Of a DNA stretch of 57,372 bases, positions 1-8,239 are shown in pieces; within the stretch, counting starts at the first letter, position 1, and every line of letters starts with the position of its first letter. The stretch spans positions 1 through 57,372 of the forward strand of contig JAMPFM010000014.1 in the NCBI GenBank assembly GCA_023664455.1, in the 5' to 3' direction. The DNA comes from Blautia sp. Lineage in GTDB: Bacteria; Bacillota; Clostridia; Lachnospirales; Lachnospiraceae. A program made the position numbers and the translations under genes. The notes beneath the pieces were generated by a model. It was not told where the DNA came from. It searched no databases and was given only the letters and a program-made list of their open reading frames with translations.

Positions 1-134
1 GCTTAGGCGTCATGTACTTACTGCGAATGGCGTCAGCCCGGTGCCGGATTTCAGATGATGGGAGATACTCATTTACAAAATTGTAAACTCGGTTTGCAAT
101 CGACCGCAATCGCCCCAATTTTGATAAAAGAATG

Positions 135-167
135 CAAATTTTGCCAGATTTTTGACAAATTTTGCCA
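135..167. promoter_or_regulatory. Tandem 12-bp direct repeats upstream of the switch promoter
   Basis: CAAATTTTGCCA occurs perfectly at 135-146 and 156-167. The copies are 21 bp apart, two helical turns, so both lie on the same DNA face, and the second ends 5 bp before the -35 box. This is the usual geometry of an activator or response-regulator site. A related string (TTGACA then TTTGCCATTTT) lies in the recombinase promoter at 4110-4129, which suggests a shared regulator. That link is inference. Confidence 0.5.
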
Positions 168-172
168 TTTTG

Positions 173-201
173 CTGAAAGTTGGATAAAAGTTTGATATAG
201 T
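173..201 (+). promoter_or_regulatory. Sigma-A promoter reading into the invertible segment
   Basis: -35 CTGAAA (173-178), 17-bp spacer, -10 TATAGT (196-201) with an extended TG one base upstream. Transcription should start near 208, outside the left inverted repeat, and run through it into the first gene of the segment. The promoter would stay fixed while the genes flip. Confidence 0.5.
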
Positions 202-266
202 AAAGATATTGTAAATAAGAAACATATGGCGTAGCGGAGTGCATAGAAACAGAATAAGCTTATACA

Positions 267-289
267 GGATAATTAGAAGTTATCCGTCA
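267..289 (+). repeat. Left inverted repeat (recombination site IRL)
   Basis: Perfect 23-bp match to the reverse complement of 3046-3068. The core GGATAA-7 bp-TTATCC is itself two inverted half-sites around a 7-bp spacer, the usual form of a tyrosine recombinase crossover site. The first gene starts 20 bp inside it. Confidence 0.85.
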
Positions 290-309
290 TTGAAAAGAGA
301 AAAAAACAG

Positions 310-1998
310 ATGGAAGATATTAGAGCCTATTTTAAAGAAGATAATAAAAAATTTACAGTTTATGTTGTGGAACAGGATTTTGCAATAGGTCGAGGATTGG
401 CCTATTTTAAATCTTTCCGGGGAAAAAGTAATTATATAGATACCGACACGCTCGCTCAAAAACGGATTAATAGAATTTGTGATTGGATTGAGAAAAAAAT
501 TCCACCGATTGCAGAGTTGGTTAAAATAGGTTTTGGCGGGTTTTCACCAATAAATCTTATCGAAGTGGTTGTAGCATTGAATAAGTTGTTTGGCTCTCAG
601 GAACATCGGGCCGCAGGGCCAGAGGTAATAGATCCGATTATCATACAGGAAGGGAAGGTAATAAAAAAATATATCACTCAATTAGTAAATTTGCATAAAG
701 ATAGTTTTTTAGCGCCTACTATTATTATTATTTTAAAAGATAACGATTTTGATCGGGCAAAAGAATTATTATCTGAATGTCCTGATGGAACAATGGCTAA
801 ATTTATAAAAGGCAACGGAACATGCGAGCTGCATAGGGTAATCAATACCGGAGCTGAAAATGTTAATGCTTTTATTAATGCCTTTGCGATGCAATGCTTT
901 AGTACATGTTCAAAGACTAAACATGACGTCTTGCTAAATCAGGAATGGGCGGATAATTCTATTATTAAATTGTATGCCCCCCGACTATTAAGGTATAGAG
1001 CCAATTTATTATGTGATGAGAAAAACGAAATAAAAAATTATTTAAATGAGTGTATTAGTCAAATAGAAACACAAAATGTCCTATCAGAAAATGAAGATAT
1101 TCTCAGAAAAAATTTTCTATGTATTGCAAAATTATATAGAGTATTTTGTAATGATTATGGCAGTACAGATATGGAAGAAGCATATAGTATCGCAAAGGAA
1201 TTAGATAGTCAGCTTTTATTGGCATATGTTTATAAATATGCATATTTTTTTGGTAATAAGTCAATTAATGAACAAAATCAATTATTGGCACAGGCAAATC
1301 AGATATTTGTCCAAAATGAAATGGCCGATAATGCCATTTATTGTCAAAATAATATATTGGTTCGCCAGTTTGATTATGGGAAAATCAGTACCAGAGATTT
1401 TTCTGCTATGCTGGGAAGTGCGCTAAACGATGTTCCGGGACTAGTGGGTATGTCTCACCTTTATAATAACACAGGTATTGCATATATGATGTCTTCCTTT
1501 CCCGACCGCGCCTTGGAATTTTTTGATAAAGGTCTTGAATACGCAAATACACCGGAACGGCAGGTTCAATATTTTGCGATTTTATGTAATAGGCTAATAA
1601 CAAGGGTATACTATGCGGAACGAATTGATTTTTCCGAGATACAGCGTTTATTTATTCAGGTATATGATGGAATGATACTTAATGGGCAGTTACCATTCAT
1701 TTCAGCTAGATACATCATGAATTTATTTATTGTGGCTGTGAAGCAAAACAGAGACTGGGCAAAAGAATTACTTCAACAATATGATATTATTAAGCTGATT
1801 AATGAAGGTTTAAAAAGTAATCTTTTAGGAAGTGGACAGCTTTTAAAACAATTAGACTATCTTGATCAGATATGGCCTGAATGCAAGATAAAGAGTCAAT
1901 GCTGTCTGCCTCCTAAAGTTATCGAAGTTACAGGAAGAAGAAAAGATATTATTGAAAGAACCGGTCTCAATCCTTTTTACTTTTTTACATGGTTGTAG
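310..1998 (+). CDS. Unknown helical-repeat protein in the invertible segment
   Basis: 562 aa; I do not recognise the family. No signal peptide or membrane segment is evident. The N-terminal ~200 residues mix helices with a short hydrophobic strand (TIIIIL, about residue 138). From about residue 225 on, the protein is helix after helix with TPR-like spacing; the best unit is near residues 385-425 (NNTGIAYMMSSFPDRALEFF). It may be a scaffold or a sensor with a TPR-like C-terminus. The start ATG follows a weak purine-rich AAAAGAGAAAA site. The gene is strongly AT-rich compared with the rest of the window, which suggests acquired DNA. It converges on the ATP-grasp gene, their ends overlapping by 14 bp, and in this orientation it is the gene facing the outside promoter. 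Confidence 0.75.
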   Translation: MEDIRAYFKEDNKKFTVYVVEQDFAIGRGLAYFKSFRGKSNYIDTDTLAQKRINRICDWIEKKIPPIAELVKIGFGGFSPINLIEVVVALNKLFGSQEHRAAGPEVIDPIIIQEGKVIKKYITQLVNLHKDSFLAPTIIIILKDNDFDRAKELLSECPDGTMAKFIKGNGTCELHRVINTGAENVNAFINAFAMQCFSTCSKTKHDVLLNQEWADNSIIKLYAPRLLRYRANLLCDEKNEIKNYLNECISQIETQNVLSENEDILRKNFLCIAKLYRVFCNDYGSTDMEEAYSIAKELDSQLLLAYVYKYAYFFGNKSINEQNQLLAQANQIFVQNEMADNAIYCQNNILVRQFDYGKISTRDFSAMLGSALNDVPGLVGMSHLYNNTGIAYMMSSFPDRALEFFDKGLEYANTPERQVQYFAILCNRLITRVYYAERIDFSEIQRLFIQVYDGMILNGQLPFISARYIMNLFIVAVKQNRDWAKELLQQYDIIKLINEGLKSNLLGSGQLLKQLDYLDQIWPECKIKSQCCLPPKVIEVTGRRKDIIERTGLNPFYFFTWL

Positions 1999-2992
1999 AA
2001 AGTGCAAACATGGCAATACTTAATAGGAAATTGTGTAGTGTACTTTGTGGGACAATAGTTTGCAGTTCCTTAATATATGTATAAAAGCTATATTCTTCTG
2101 TTATTTCTGAAAAGGAATGTGAAAAGGCATTATTAATCCACACAGTAGGCATTGGATTAATTTCAATAAAATAAACATCTTCTAATAAAAGAGGCTTTTC
2201 AAGTAATAATTGCAAATCAGCGGAGGAATTACATTTGATTCTGGCATCAATACGACAAAATGTATTAATGGACAGATTTTGCACTAATTCTAAATATTTC
2301 TCTCGTAATTCTTCGCTTAACGAATTAATGGCTTTACGGGTAAAACCGCTTCTGGTATCTTTATTTTCTTCGCCAAGGTACCAATTTACATCATCTTTAT
2401 CTGCAATGTACAAAACAGTCGGCATAAAATCCATCTGTTTTGTCAGAGGATTATATACAATTGGAGTGGTGATATCATACCCTTTAATAAATTCCTGATA
2501 AAGACCTTTTACCTGTTTAGTCGGTTCTCTTTTAACGCCAATGCTGCTCCCCAGATTTAATGGTCGGAAAATTCCATCCGAGATATTATGATTTAAATTT
2601 TGGGGGACTGGTATACCTGTCGCTTTGGCTACTAAATTGGAAATTAGCTTATTTTCGCCTGTAAGTATTGTCATTGCGTCACAAGGAATGCAGGGAATAT
2701 GGAAAAAGCTGCAAATAGAAGGCACTAGAGCCATTGGAGATAATTCGCAGCTGCCACAGTTTAAATTTAAAACATAATCTATATGGGGTAAAGTACCGGA
2801 TATAGCTTTATCTACAAAAGTTCTTACATCTAATATTAATGGTCTGCATTTTAATTCCTGAATAGCCATTAACCATTTTGAAATTATGTCACTCTGCCAT
2901 ACATGATAATGTTCAAATCCCGGTGCATCTTCACCCTCAAAAATATAAACTACCCCTATCGTTTTACATTTCAGTTCATCAAAATTAAGCAT
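1985..2992 (-). CDS. D-Ala-D-Ala ligase-like ATP-grasp enzyme in the invertible segment
   Basis: 335 aa from the ATG at 2992, chosen because an AGGAG lies 10 bases upstream; the frame is open to an ATG at 3043. ATP-grasp features appear in order: an N-terminal Rossmann-like half; FRPLNLGSSIGVKRE (substrate/ATP loop); YQEFIKGYDIT; FCRIDARI; and FIEINPMPTVW, holding the Mg-binding Glu and Asn. This order matches the D-alanine-D-alanine ligase group, but the protein is divergent and is not expected to be the housekeeping Ddl. A carboxylate-amine ligation is likely; the substrate is unknown. It is AT-rich like its convergent partner. It lies just inside the right inverted repeat and on the same strand as the recombinase, so read-through from the recombinase could express it. 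Confidence 0.75.
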   Translation of the reverse strand: MLNFDELKCKTIGVVYIFEGEDAPGFEHYHVWQSDIISKWLMAIQELKCRPLILDVRTFVDKAISGTLPHIDYVLNLNCGSCELSPMALVPSICSFFHIPCIPCDAMTILTGENKLISNLVAKATGIPVPQNLNHNISDGIFRPLNLGSSIGVKREPTKQVKGLYQEFIKGYDITTPIVYNPLTKQMDFMPTVLYIADKDDVNWYLGEENKDTRSGFTRKAINSLSEELREKYLELVQNLSINTFCRIDARIKCNSSADLQLLLEKPLLLEDVYFIEINPMPTVWINNAFSHSFSEITEEYSFYTYIKELQTIVPQSTLHNFLLSIAMFALSTTM

Positions 2993-3045
2993 CTTTCTAA
3001 AACTCCTGTCATAAATGATATTTTTATAAAGTGTTATGAGCAATC

Positions 3046-3068
3046 TGACGGATAACTTCTAATTATCC
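3046..3068 (-). repeat. Right inverted repeat (recombination site IRR)
   Basis: Perfect 23-bp inverse copy of 267-289. Identity stops at both edges (flanks differ on either side), as expected of a discrete crossover site. Recombination between the two copies would invert about 2.76 kb carrying both convergent genes. Confidence 0.85.
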
Positions 3069-3107
3069 AATACACCTATCCCTAAAAACAAAATATCCCC
3101 CCTGTTC

Positions 3108-4061
3108 CTACACCCTCAAATCCTTCCTCGGATGCTTCGTGGTCAGAATATCCTTTTGCTTTGCCATTGCCACGTGAGTATAGATTTCCGTGACATGGAT
3201 GGAGCTGTGCCCCAGCATTTCCTGGATATAACGGATGTCTACGTCAGCTTCCAGAAGGCAGGTGGCAAAAGAATGCCGGAACATATGCGGGGTGATGTGC
3301 AGCTCAATGGCAGCCAGGTCGCTGTATTTGGCAATCATATGGCGGACGGACTGCTCCGAAAGGCGGCAGTGCAGTTTATTGGTGAAAAAATAGCCGCATT
3401 CACGCATGGCATGGCTATTTGCTTCCCGGTATTGTGAAAGCGCCTGTACGACGGCTTCGTTGCCGAGCTGTAATTTGCGTTCTTTGGAACCTTTGCCATA
3501 AATCAACACGCTGCGTTCTTCCAGATTGATGTCCTGCGGCTTGAGGGAACAGAGTTCGGAAATCCGTATTCCGGTGGCGAAAAGCAGTTCTATTACGGCG
3601 ATATCTCGCAGAATGCAGAGCTTTTGATAGGGGGAATTTGCGACCTTTTTCTGGGCATAGAGGGTGGATAAAAACAGTTCTATTGTGGGCAGGGGAATTG
3701 TTTTGGGCAGGATAACGGGTTCCCGGAATCTGGTATGAATTTTATTGAAGGGGTTGACGCTGATCAGGTCACGATATTCCAGATAATGAAAAAAGGCTTT
3801 CAGGGACGCAATTTTGCGTTTGACCGTTTTAGGCTGATAAGATTTGTGCAGAAAAGAAATGTAGGTTTCCAGCATCAGAGGAGTAATGTCAGCGTAATCG
3901 TCGATGGGGAATTGGGAAAAAAGACAGTCGGCTGCCTGACGTAAATCGATGCGATAGGCTTTGAGTGTTTTGGAATCCAGGCGTTTTTGGTACTGGCAGT
4001 AGTCGAAATAGTTTATCATAGTGGTCTGCAGAGAATTATTTGGTTGTTTGATTACGCTCAT
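3108..4061 (-). CDS. Tyrosine recombinase, likely invertase of the adjacent segment
   Basis: 317 aa. An N-terminal SAM-like core-binding domain (about residues 12-100) is followed by the catalytic domain. All catalytic positions are visible: Arg in TGIRISELCSL, Lys in the beta-hairpin KGSKERK, HxxR in HMFRHSF, His in LGHSS and the nucleophile Tyr in TEIYTHV. The size is that of XerC/XerD and of the gut invertases that flip phase-variable segments. Its stop lies 39 bp from the right inverted repeat, so the segment is its most likely substrate. AAGGA lies about 10 bases before the ATG, and a good promoter lies just upstream. A housekeeping XerC/D role is possible but less likely given the location. 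Confidence 0.9.
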   Translation of the reverse strand: MSVIKQPNNSLQTTMINYFDYCQYQKRLDSKTLKAYRIDLRQAADCLFSQFPIDDYADITPLMLETYISFLHKSYQPKTVKRKIASLKAFFHYLEYRDLISVNPFNKIHTRFREPVILPKTIPLPTIELFLSTLYAQKKVANSPYQKLCILRDIAVIELLFATGIRISELCSLKPQDINLEERSVLIYGKGSKERKLQLGNEAVVQALSQYREANSHAMRECGYFFTNKLHCRLSEQSVRHMIAKYSDLAAIELHITPHMFRHSFATCLLEADVDIRYIQEMLGHSSIHVTEIYTHVAMAKQKDILTTKHPRKDLRV

Positions 4062-4075
4062 TGTCTATTTCCTTC

Positions 4076-4100
4076 GTATGCTGTTTTAGTAACAGTATAC
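4076..4100. promoter_or_regulatory. Inverted repeat over the recombinase -10 region
   Basis: GTATGCTGTT-5 bp-AACAGTATAC, arms matching 9 of 10, overlaps the -10 box and likely start of the recombinase promoter. It is placed like an operator and could repress the recombinase. Binding by the recombinase itself is an alternative, although the sequence differs from the 23-bp crossover site. Confidence 0.5.
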
Positions 4101-4122
4101 CGTCTTTCACAGAAAATGGCAA
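4094..4122 (-). promoter_or_regulatory. Promoter of the recombinase gene
   Basis: On the minus strand, TTGCCA, 17-bp spacer, TATACT. A TTGACA lies just upstream (4124-4129). The -10 is about 33 bases from the ATG, so the leader is short. Confidence 0.6.
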
Positions 4123-4212
4123 ATGTCAACAACTATTTTTGCTTATTTTCTTACAAATTTTGCTGATTATTGTGTGAAACTAGTAGAAAATTTTTAAAAT
4201 TAAGAAAACAAT

Positions 4213-4260
4213 AAAACCGGCAAAGCGCTTCCGATATTCCAGAAGTCTTTTGCCGGTTTT
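4213..4260 (-). terminator. Rho-independent terminator of the chemoreceptor gene
   Basis: Perfect 12-bp stem AAAACCGGCAAA/TTTGCCGGTTTT with a 24-base loop; a T-rich run follows on the minus strand. Confidence 0.8.
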
Positions 4261-4285
4261 TACGCTGTCAGACAGCGCCCGTTTT

Positions 4286-6355
4286 TTATAATTTGAACTT
4301 TGACATGTCCTGCTCCATTTCTTCTGAAACGGCGGACAGATGATTGATGCGGTTTGCTACATTTTTGATGCCGGTCAGCTGTTCCTCGAGATAAGACGCC
4401 ACCTTCTCGGTCAGTCCGGCGGTGTTGGTAGAAATATCCCGGATTCGGTCTACAGCGTTTACAATGGAGCGGTCGCAATGGCGGATGTCTTCGACTAATT
4501 GTTCCATGTCCTGAACGGATTCCCGCGTTTTTTCCGCTAAAGAACGGAAGTCCATGAAAGTATCCTGTACTTTATCTACTGCGATAGTCTGTCCGTCCAC
4601 GCCTGCGCGGATGGCCTCGATATTTTCCACGGTGTCCGAGATGTCTTTGCATAGTTCATCGATAATCTTTTCGATATCAGCAGTTGCGGCGGTGGAGTCC
4701 GAGGCAAGTTTTCCGATGGATTCCGCCACGACTGCGAATCCCCTGCCGTGCTCGCCTGCACGGGCGGCTTCGATAGATGCGTTTAAGGCAAGCAGCCCGG
4801 TCTGGGAGGATATTTCGTTAATCGTGCTTAAAATTCCCGAAATTTTCTGGGACTGTTCTTCCAATGCCATAATCTTGATAAAAGCGTCCGCCATGCCGTT
4901 TGCGGCAGCTTCATTTTGTTTCTTGAGTTCGCTGACGCTCTTCATGCCGTTTTCCCCGGAAACAATGGTATTCTGCGCATTTGCCAGAAGCAGTCCGCTC
5001 TTTTCCTGTAATTGTCCGAACTTTTCATTCAGCTCCTCTTCCTGCGTAGCAACCTGTTCTACGTCTGCGTTCTGTGTATCCGTGCCGTCTGCGATTTCCC
5101 GGACTGCCTGGCTGACGGTATCCATGTTTTCTTCAATCTGTTTTAAGTGGTCGGCGCTTTCTACGACTTCCCCGGTAATCGTTGCAATTTTGGTCAGGAT
5201 TGCGGATATTTTTTCAGTCATTTTATTGAAACTCTTTGAAAGAACGCCGATTTCATTTCGGCTGCTTTCATCCGCCTGGATTGTGAAATCGCCTTCGGAA
5301 GCGTTACCAATCAGTTCGGTGATGGTGACGATGGGCTGGGTCAGTTTGCGGGCAAGCAGCGCGATTACTACGACGGCAATCAGGATAATCAATAAATCGA
5401 CTAGGACAGCCACCAGAATGACTCGATATACCGGCGCGAGGGCTTCGGATTCTTTGTGAAGCGTTATGACAGACCAGGAATCCGACTCCCCCTTGAGAGG
5501 GATGGAAGCATAGCTTACCACATAAGATTCCCCATCATTTTTCATTTTACAGCTTCCAGAGTTTCCTGCCATAACGTCAGCAATGATGTCCTGATAATCT
5601 TTAGAAACGGTGATTGCCTGTTCTTCTGTCAGGATATTACCGTCTGCGTCTGTTAACGGAATCCCGTTTGCGTCTTTTTGGGAAACCGTTTTCGTCATAA
5701 GCTTGTAGTTATAAAGCTCCTCGATCTGGGTACTGTCTGGATGCGCCACGACGACGCCTTCCCCATCGATGACGAAGGAGTATTCCCCGTTATCCATGTC
5801 CGAAAATTCTTCAATCAGACTTTGTAAATAATCCAGTTTAATGTCCACTGCAAAAATGCCTACCAGGGCATTATCCCGGTACATGGGAAAAAAGATGGAA
5901 GTGCAGGGCATTCCGGTGTTCACGGAATAATAGGATTTGGAAATAAAGTCTTTTTGCTCCTGCATGGTCTGTGTAAACCACCATCTCGTGGAGCGGTCTG
6001 CCAGCTCCCCGGACGAACGTCCTGTCTGCATACCGTCCGTTCCCTGGATGTAAAGCAGTTCCAGATAAGAATTACGTCGCACACAGTCTTCCAGAATCGG
6101 GGTCTGTGTTGCCGTATCCATCGTCAGGATGCTGGGATTGACCGCCAATTCTTTGGTGACGCCGAATGCCCCATCTAAAAAGGTAGCGATTTCACCGGAC
6201 ACAAGCTGCGATTTATCCTGGCTTCGTCCGTAAATTTCCGTTTCATAGGACTTGGCGAAAACCGATACGACAATTCCCGTCAGGCATAGCGCCAGGGCGC
6301 ATACGATTGCAATCATCGGTATCAGTAATTGTTTAAAAATACTGGTCTTTTTCAT
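4286..6355 (-). CDS. Methyl-accepting chemotaxis protein with dCache sensor
   Basis: 689 aa. TM1 is at about 11-34, an extracellular dCache-type domain at about 35-305, TM2 at about 311-335, a HAMP domain at about 336-390, and then the cytoplasmic signalling rod. The hairpin tip is clear ([20 protein letters not shown]), followed by [15 protein letters not shown]. It should relay a ligand signal to CheA/CheW. The sensor has R124-x-W126-F127, Y143 and D171, resembling the amino-acid-binding signature of dCache receptors, so an amino acid ligand is plausible. No C-terminal CheR-docking pentapeptide is seen. AGGAGG lies 8 bases before the ATG. It is a single-gene unit; no other chemotaxis gene is in the window. 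Confidence 0.92.
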   Translation of the reverse strand: MKKTSIFKQLLIPMIAIVCALALCLTGIVVSVFAKSYETEIYGRSQDKSQLVSGEIATFLDGAFGVTKELAVNPSILTMDTATQTPILEDCVRRNSYLELLYIQGTDGMQTGRSSGELADRSTRWWFTQTMQEQKDFISKSYYSVNTGMPCTSIFFPMYRDNALVGIFAVDIKLDYLQSLIEEFSDMDNGEYSFVIDGEGVVVAHPDSTQIEELYNYKLMTKTVSQKDANGIPLTDADGNILTEEQAITVSKDYQDIIADVMAGNSGSCKMKNDGESYVVSYASIPLKGESDSWSVITLHKESEALAPVYRVILVAVLVDLLIILIAVVVIALLARKLTQPIVTITELIGNASEGDFTIQADESSRNEIGVLSKSFNKMTEKISAILTKIATITGEVVESADHLKQIEENMDTVSQAVREIADGTDTQNADVEQVATQEEELNEKFGQLQEKSGLLLANAQNTIVSGENGMKSVSELKKQNEAAANGMADAFIKIMALEEQSQKISGILSTINEISSQTGLLALNASIEAARAGEHGRGFAVVAESIGKLASDSTAATADIEKIIDELCKDISDTVENIEAIRAGVDGQTIAVDKVQDTFMDFRSLAEKTRESVQDMEQLVEDIRHCDRSIVNAVDRIRDISTNTAGLTEKVASYLEEQLTGIKNVANRINHLSAVSEEMEQDMSKFKL

Positions 6356-6674
6356 GATCTATTCCTCCTGCATGGCGGGCTTTCCTGTAAATCCAGTTTT
6401 GTAATTGCCCACTTTTCCATTCTACAGGAAGCGCAGATTTCTGGCAACTGAATTTGACAATTTTATACAGGAATTTTGGGCAAAAGCTTTTAACTGCCCA
6501 AATTTAAGATGCCTGAATTATGAGGCTGAAATTATGATTATTTTTAGATAGCCAAACGCCTCCAATATTGATATACTGGATAAGAAAGGTATAAGGGCGG
6601 CTGGTTCCTGCGCCGTCGCGTTATGATAAATGATAATGTTTGAAAGTACGATAAAGAGAAGCGAGGTATCCGGC

Positions 6675-8216
6675 ATGAAACTTTCTGATTTGAATCCCTA
6701 TAATCCCATTATGATCCAGTGTCACGACAATCCCGACGCAGATGCGATTGCATCCGGCTATGCGTTGTATACCTATTTCAGGCAGCTTGGCAAAGACGTC
6801 CGGCTTGTCTACCTTGGAAGGAGCCGGATTCAGAAATCGAATCTGTGTCTGATGTTAGAGCATCTGGAAATTTCTGTTGAGTATATCGAACGCCCGGAAG
6901 ATTTGCTGCGCGATATGCCGCAGGGCAGACTGGAAGGGCTGCTTTTGACGGTGGACTGTCAGTACGGTGCGGGGAACGTGACAAGGATACCGGCCCAAAA
7001 TGTGGCGATTATCGACCATCATCAGATAGAAAACCACAGCGTCGTACTGAGCGAAATCAATCCGGGGCTGGGCAGTTGTTCTACGCTGGTCTGGAAAATG
7101 CTGCGGGAGGAAGGCTTTGAAGTGAAGGATACCAAGCTGGGGACAGCGCTTTATTACGGGCTTTATACGGATACGAATCAGTTTGCGGAGATTTTCAATC
7201 CGCTGGATATGGATATGCGGGAGGCGCTGCCTTGTGAAAAAACGCTGATACAGTTGTTCCGCAATTCCAATCTGTCTTTAGATGAGCTTGAGATTGCAGG
7301 TGTGGCGCTGATTCGGCATATTTATAATGATGATTACCATTATGCGATTATCAAGTCCCAGCCCTGTGACCCGAATATTTTGGGCTTGATCAGCGATTTC
7401 TTATTGCAGGTGGCGGAGGTCTATGTCTGCGTCGTCTATAATGAATGGAAGGACGGTTATAAATTCTCGGTGCGCAGTTGTGTGAAAGAAGTACAGGCAA
7501 ATGAGCTTGCCGCGTTCTTGGCGGAAGGAATTGGTTCCGGCGGCGGACACCATGAGAAGGCGGGCGGGTTTATTAGTAAGACGCTGTATGAAGAGGTATA
7601 TCCGACTTTACATTCGGAAGCGTTTTTCAGTGAACGGCTGAACGACTATTTTGACAACTGCCAGATAATCGTGGCGAAAGAATATGAGATTGACATTTCG
7701 GATATGCAGTCTTATGTGAAGAAAAAGATGCCCCTTGGATTTGTCCGGGCGACGGATGTATTGCCGAATGGCACGCCGATTACCATCAGGACGTTAGAAG
7801 GGGATGTGGATATGGTAGTGGAGCCGGATTTAATTATTATGATAGGAATCAAAGGCGAGGTCTACCCTAATAGAATCAGCAAGTTTGAAAAGACTTATGA
7901 GTTGACCGAGGAGCCTTATTGTGCGGCAGACTGTGTGATAAAAACGGAGTATCAGCCTACGATTCATAATAGGGACGACGGTACGGTTCTGCATCTTGCG
8001 GATTATGCCAAAATCTGCATCGCCAGTGGCGGCACACACATCCATGCAAAAGAGTTGACTACAAGAGTCAAAGTATTTACCGCCTGGGATGAGGAAAAAT
8101 ACATGCTGGGAAAGCCGGGCGACTATCTGGTGGTAAGATGTGACGACAGACATGACATCTATGTCGTGGAACGGGATATTTTCTTTAAAACATATGATAG
8201 GAAGGACGCGGATTAG
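6675..8216 (+). CDS. DHH/DHHA1 phosphoesterase with duplicated C-terminal domain
   Basis: 513 aa from the ATG at 6675, preceded by GCGAGG; an upstream ATG at 6630 lacks a good site. The DHH domain shows HDNPDADAIASG, VDCQYG and IIDHHQIE, the metal-binding motifs of the NrnA/GdpP/RecJ superfamily. DHHA1 shows GSGGGHHEKAGGF. NrnA-type enzymes hydrolyse nanoRNA, pAp or linear dinucleotides. The last ~170 residues are not part of NrnA. They look like two copies of one domain: one ending IMIGIKGEVYPNRISKFEKTY, the other PGDYLVVRCDD then IYVVERDIFFKTY, reminiscent of the PGDYG family. The gene lies 23 bp before the TIR gene in an apparent operon, suggesting that it acts on a nucleotide signal linked to TIR activity (inference). 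Confidence 0.85.
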   Translation: MKLSDLNPYNPIMIQCHDNPDADAIASGYALYTYFRQLGKDVRLVYLGRSRIQKSNLCLMLEHLEISVEYIERPEDLLRDMPQGRLEGLLLTVDCQYGAGNVTRIPAQNVAIIDHHQIENHSVVLSEINPGLGSCSTLVWKMLREEGFEVKDTKLGTALYYGLYTDTNQFAEIFNPLDMDMREALPCEKTLIQLFRNSNLSLDELEIAGVALIRHIYNDDYHYAIIKSQPCDPNILGLISDFLLQVAEVYVCVVYNEWKDGYKFSVRSCVKEVQANELAAFLAEGIGSGGGHHEKAGGFISKTLYEEVYPTLHSEAFFSERLNDYFDNCQIIVAKEYEIDISDMQSYVKKKMPLGFVRATDVLPNGTPITIRTLEGDVDMVVEPDLIIMIGIKGEVYPNRISKFEKTYELTEEPYCAADCVIKTEYQPTIHNRDDGTVLHLADYAKICIASGGTHIHAKELTTRVKVFTAWDEEKYMLGKPGDYLVVRCDDRHDIYVVERDIFFKTYDRKDAD

Positions 8217-8239
8217 TACAGGTGGGGGGAGTACAAACG

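Larger units (their letters stand above)
1..266. other. Left flank of the invertible locus, no gene recognised
   Basis: No convincing coding sequence ends here; two short open frames run out at about 58 and 86 and resemble nothing I know. The stretch holds a perfect 7-2-7 palindrome at 72-87 (TTTACAA/TTGTAAA), two perfect 12-bp direct repeats at 135-146 and 156-167, and an inward-facing promoter at 173-201. It appears to be the fixed control region for whichever gene lies just inside the left inverted repeat. Confidence 0.5.

Noticed and set aside
1-86. 3' end of an upstream gene
   Set aside because: Two short frames end here but neither shows a recognisable protein end.
4554-5459. 301-residue open frame opposite the chemoreceptor gene
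   Set aside because: Ser/Ala-rich antisense frame over a clear MCP signalling domain; no ribosome site or known motif.
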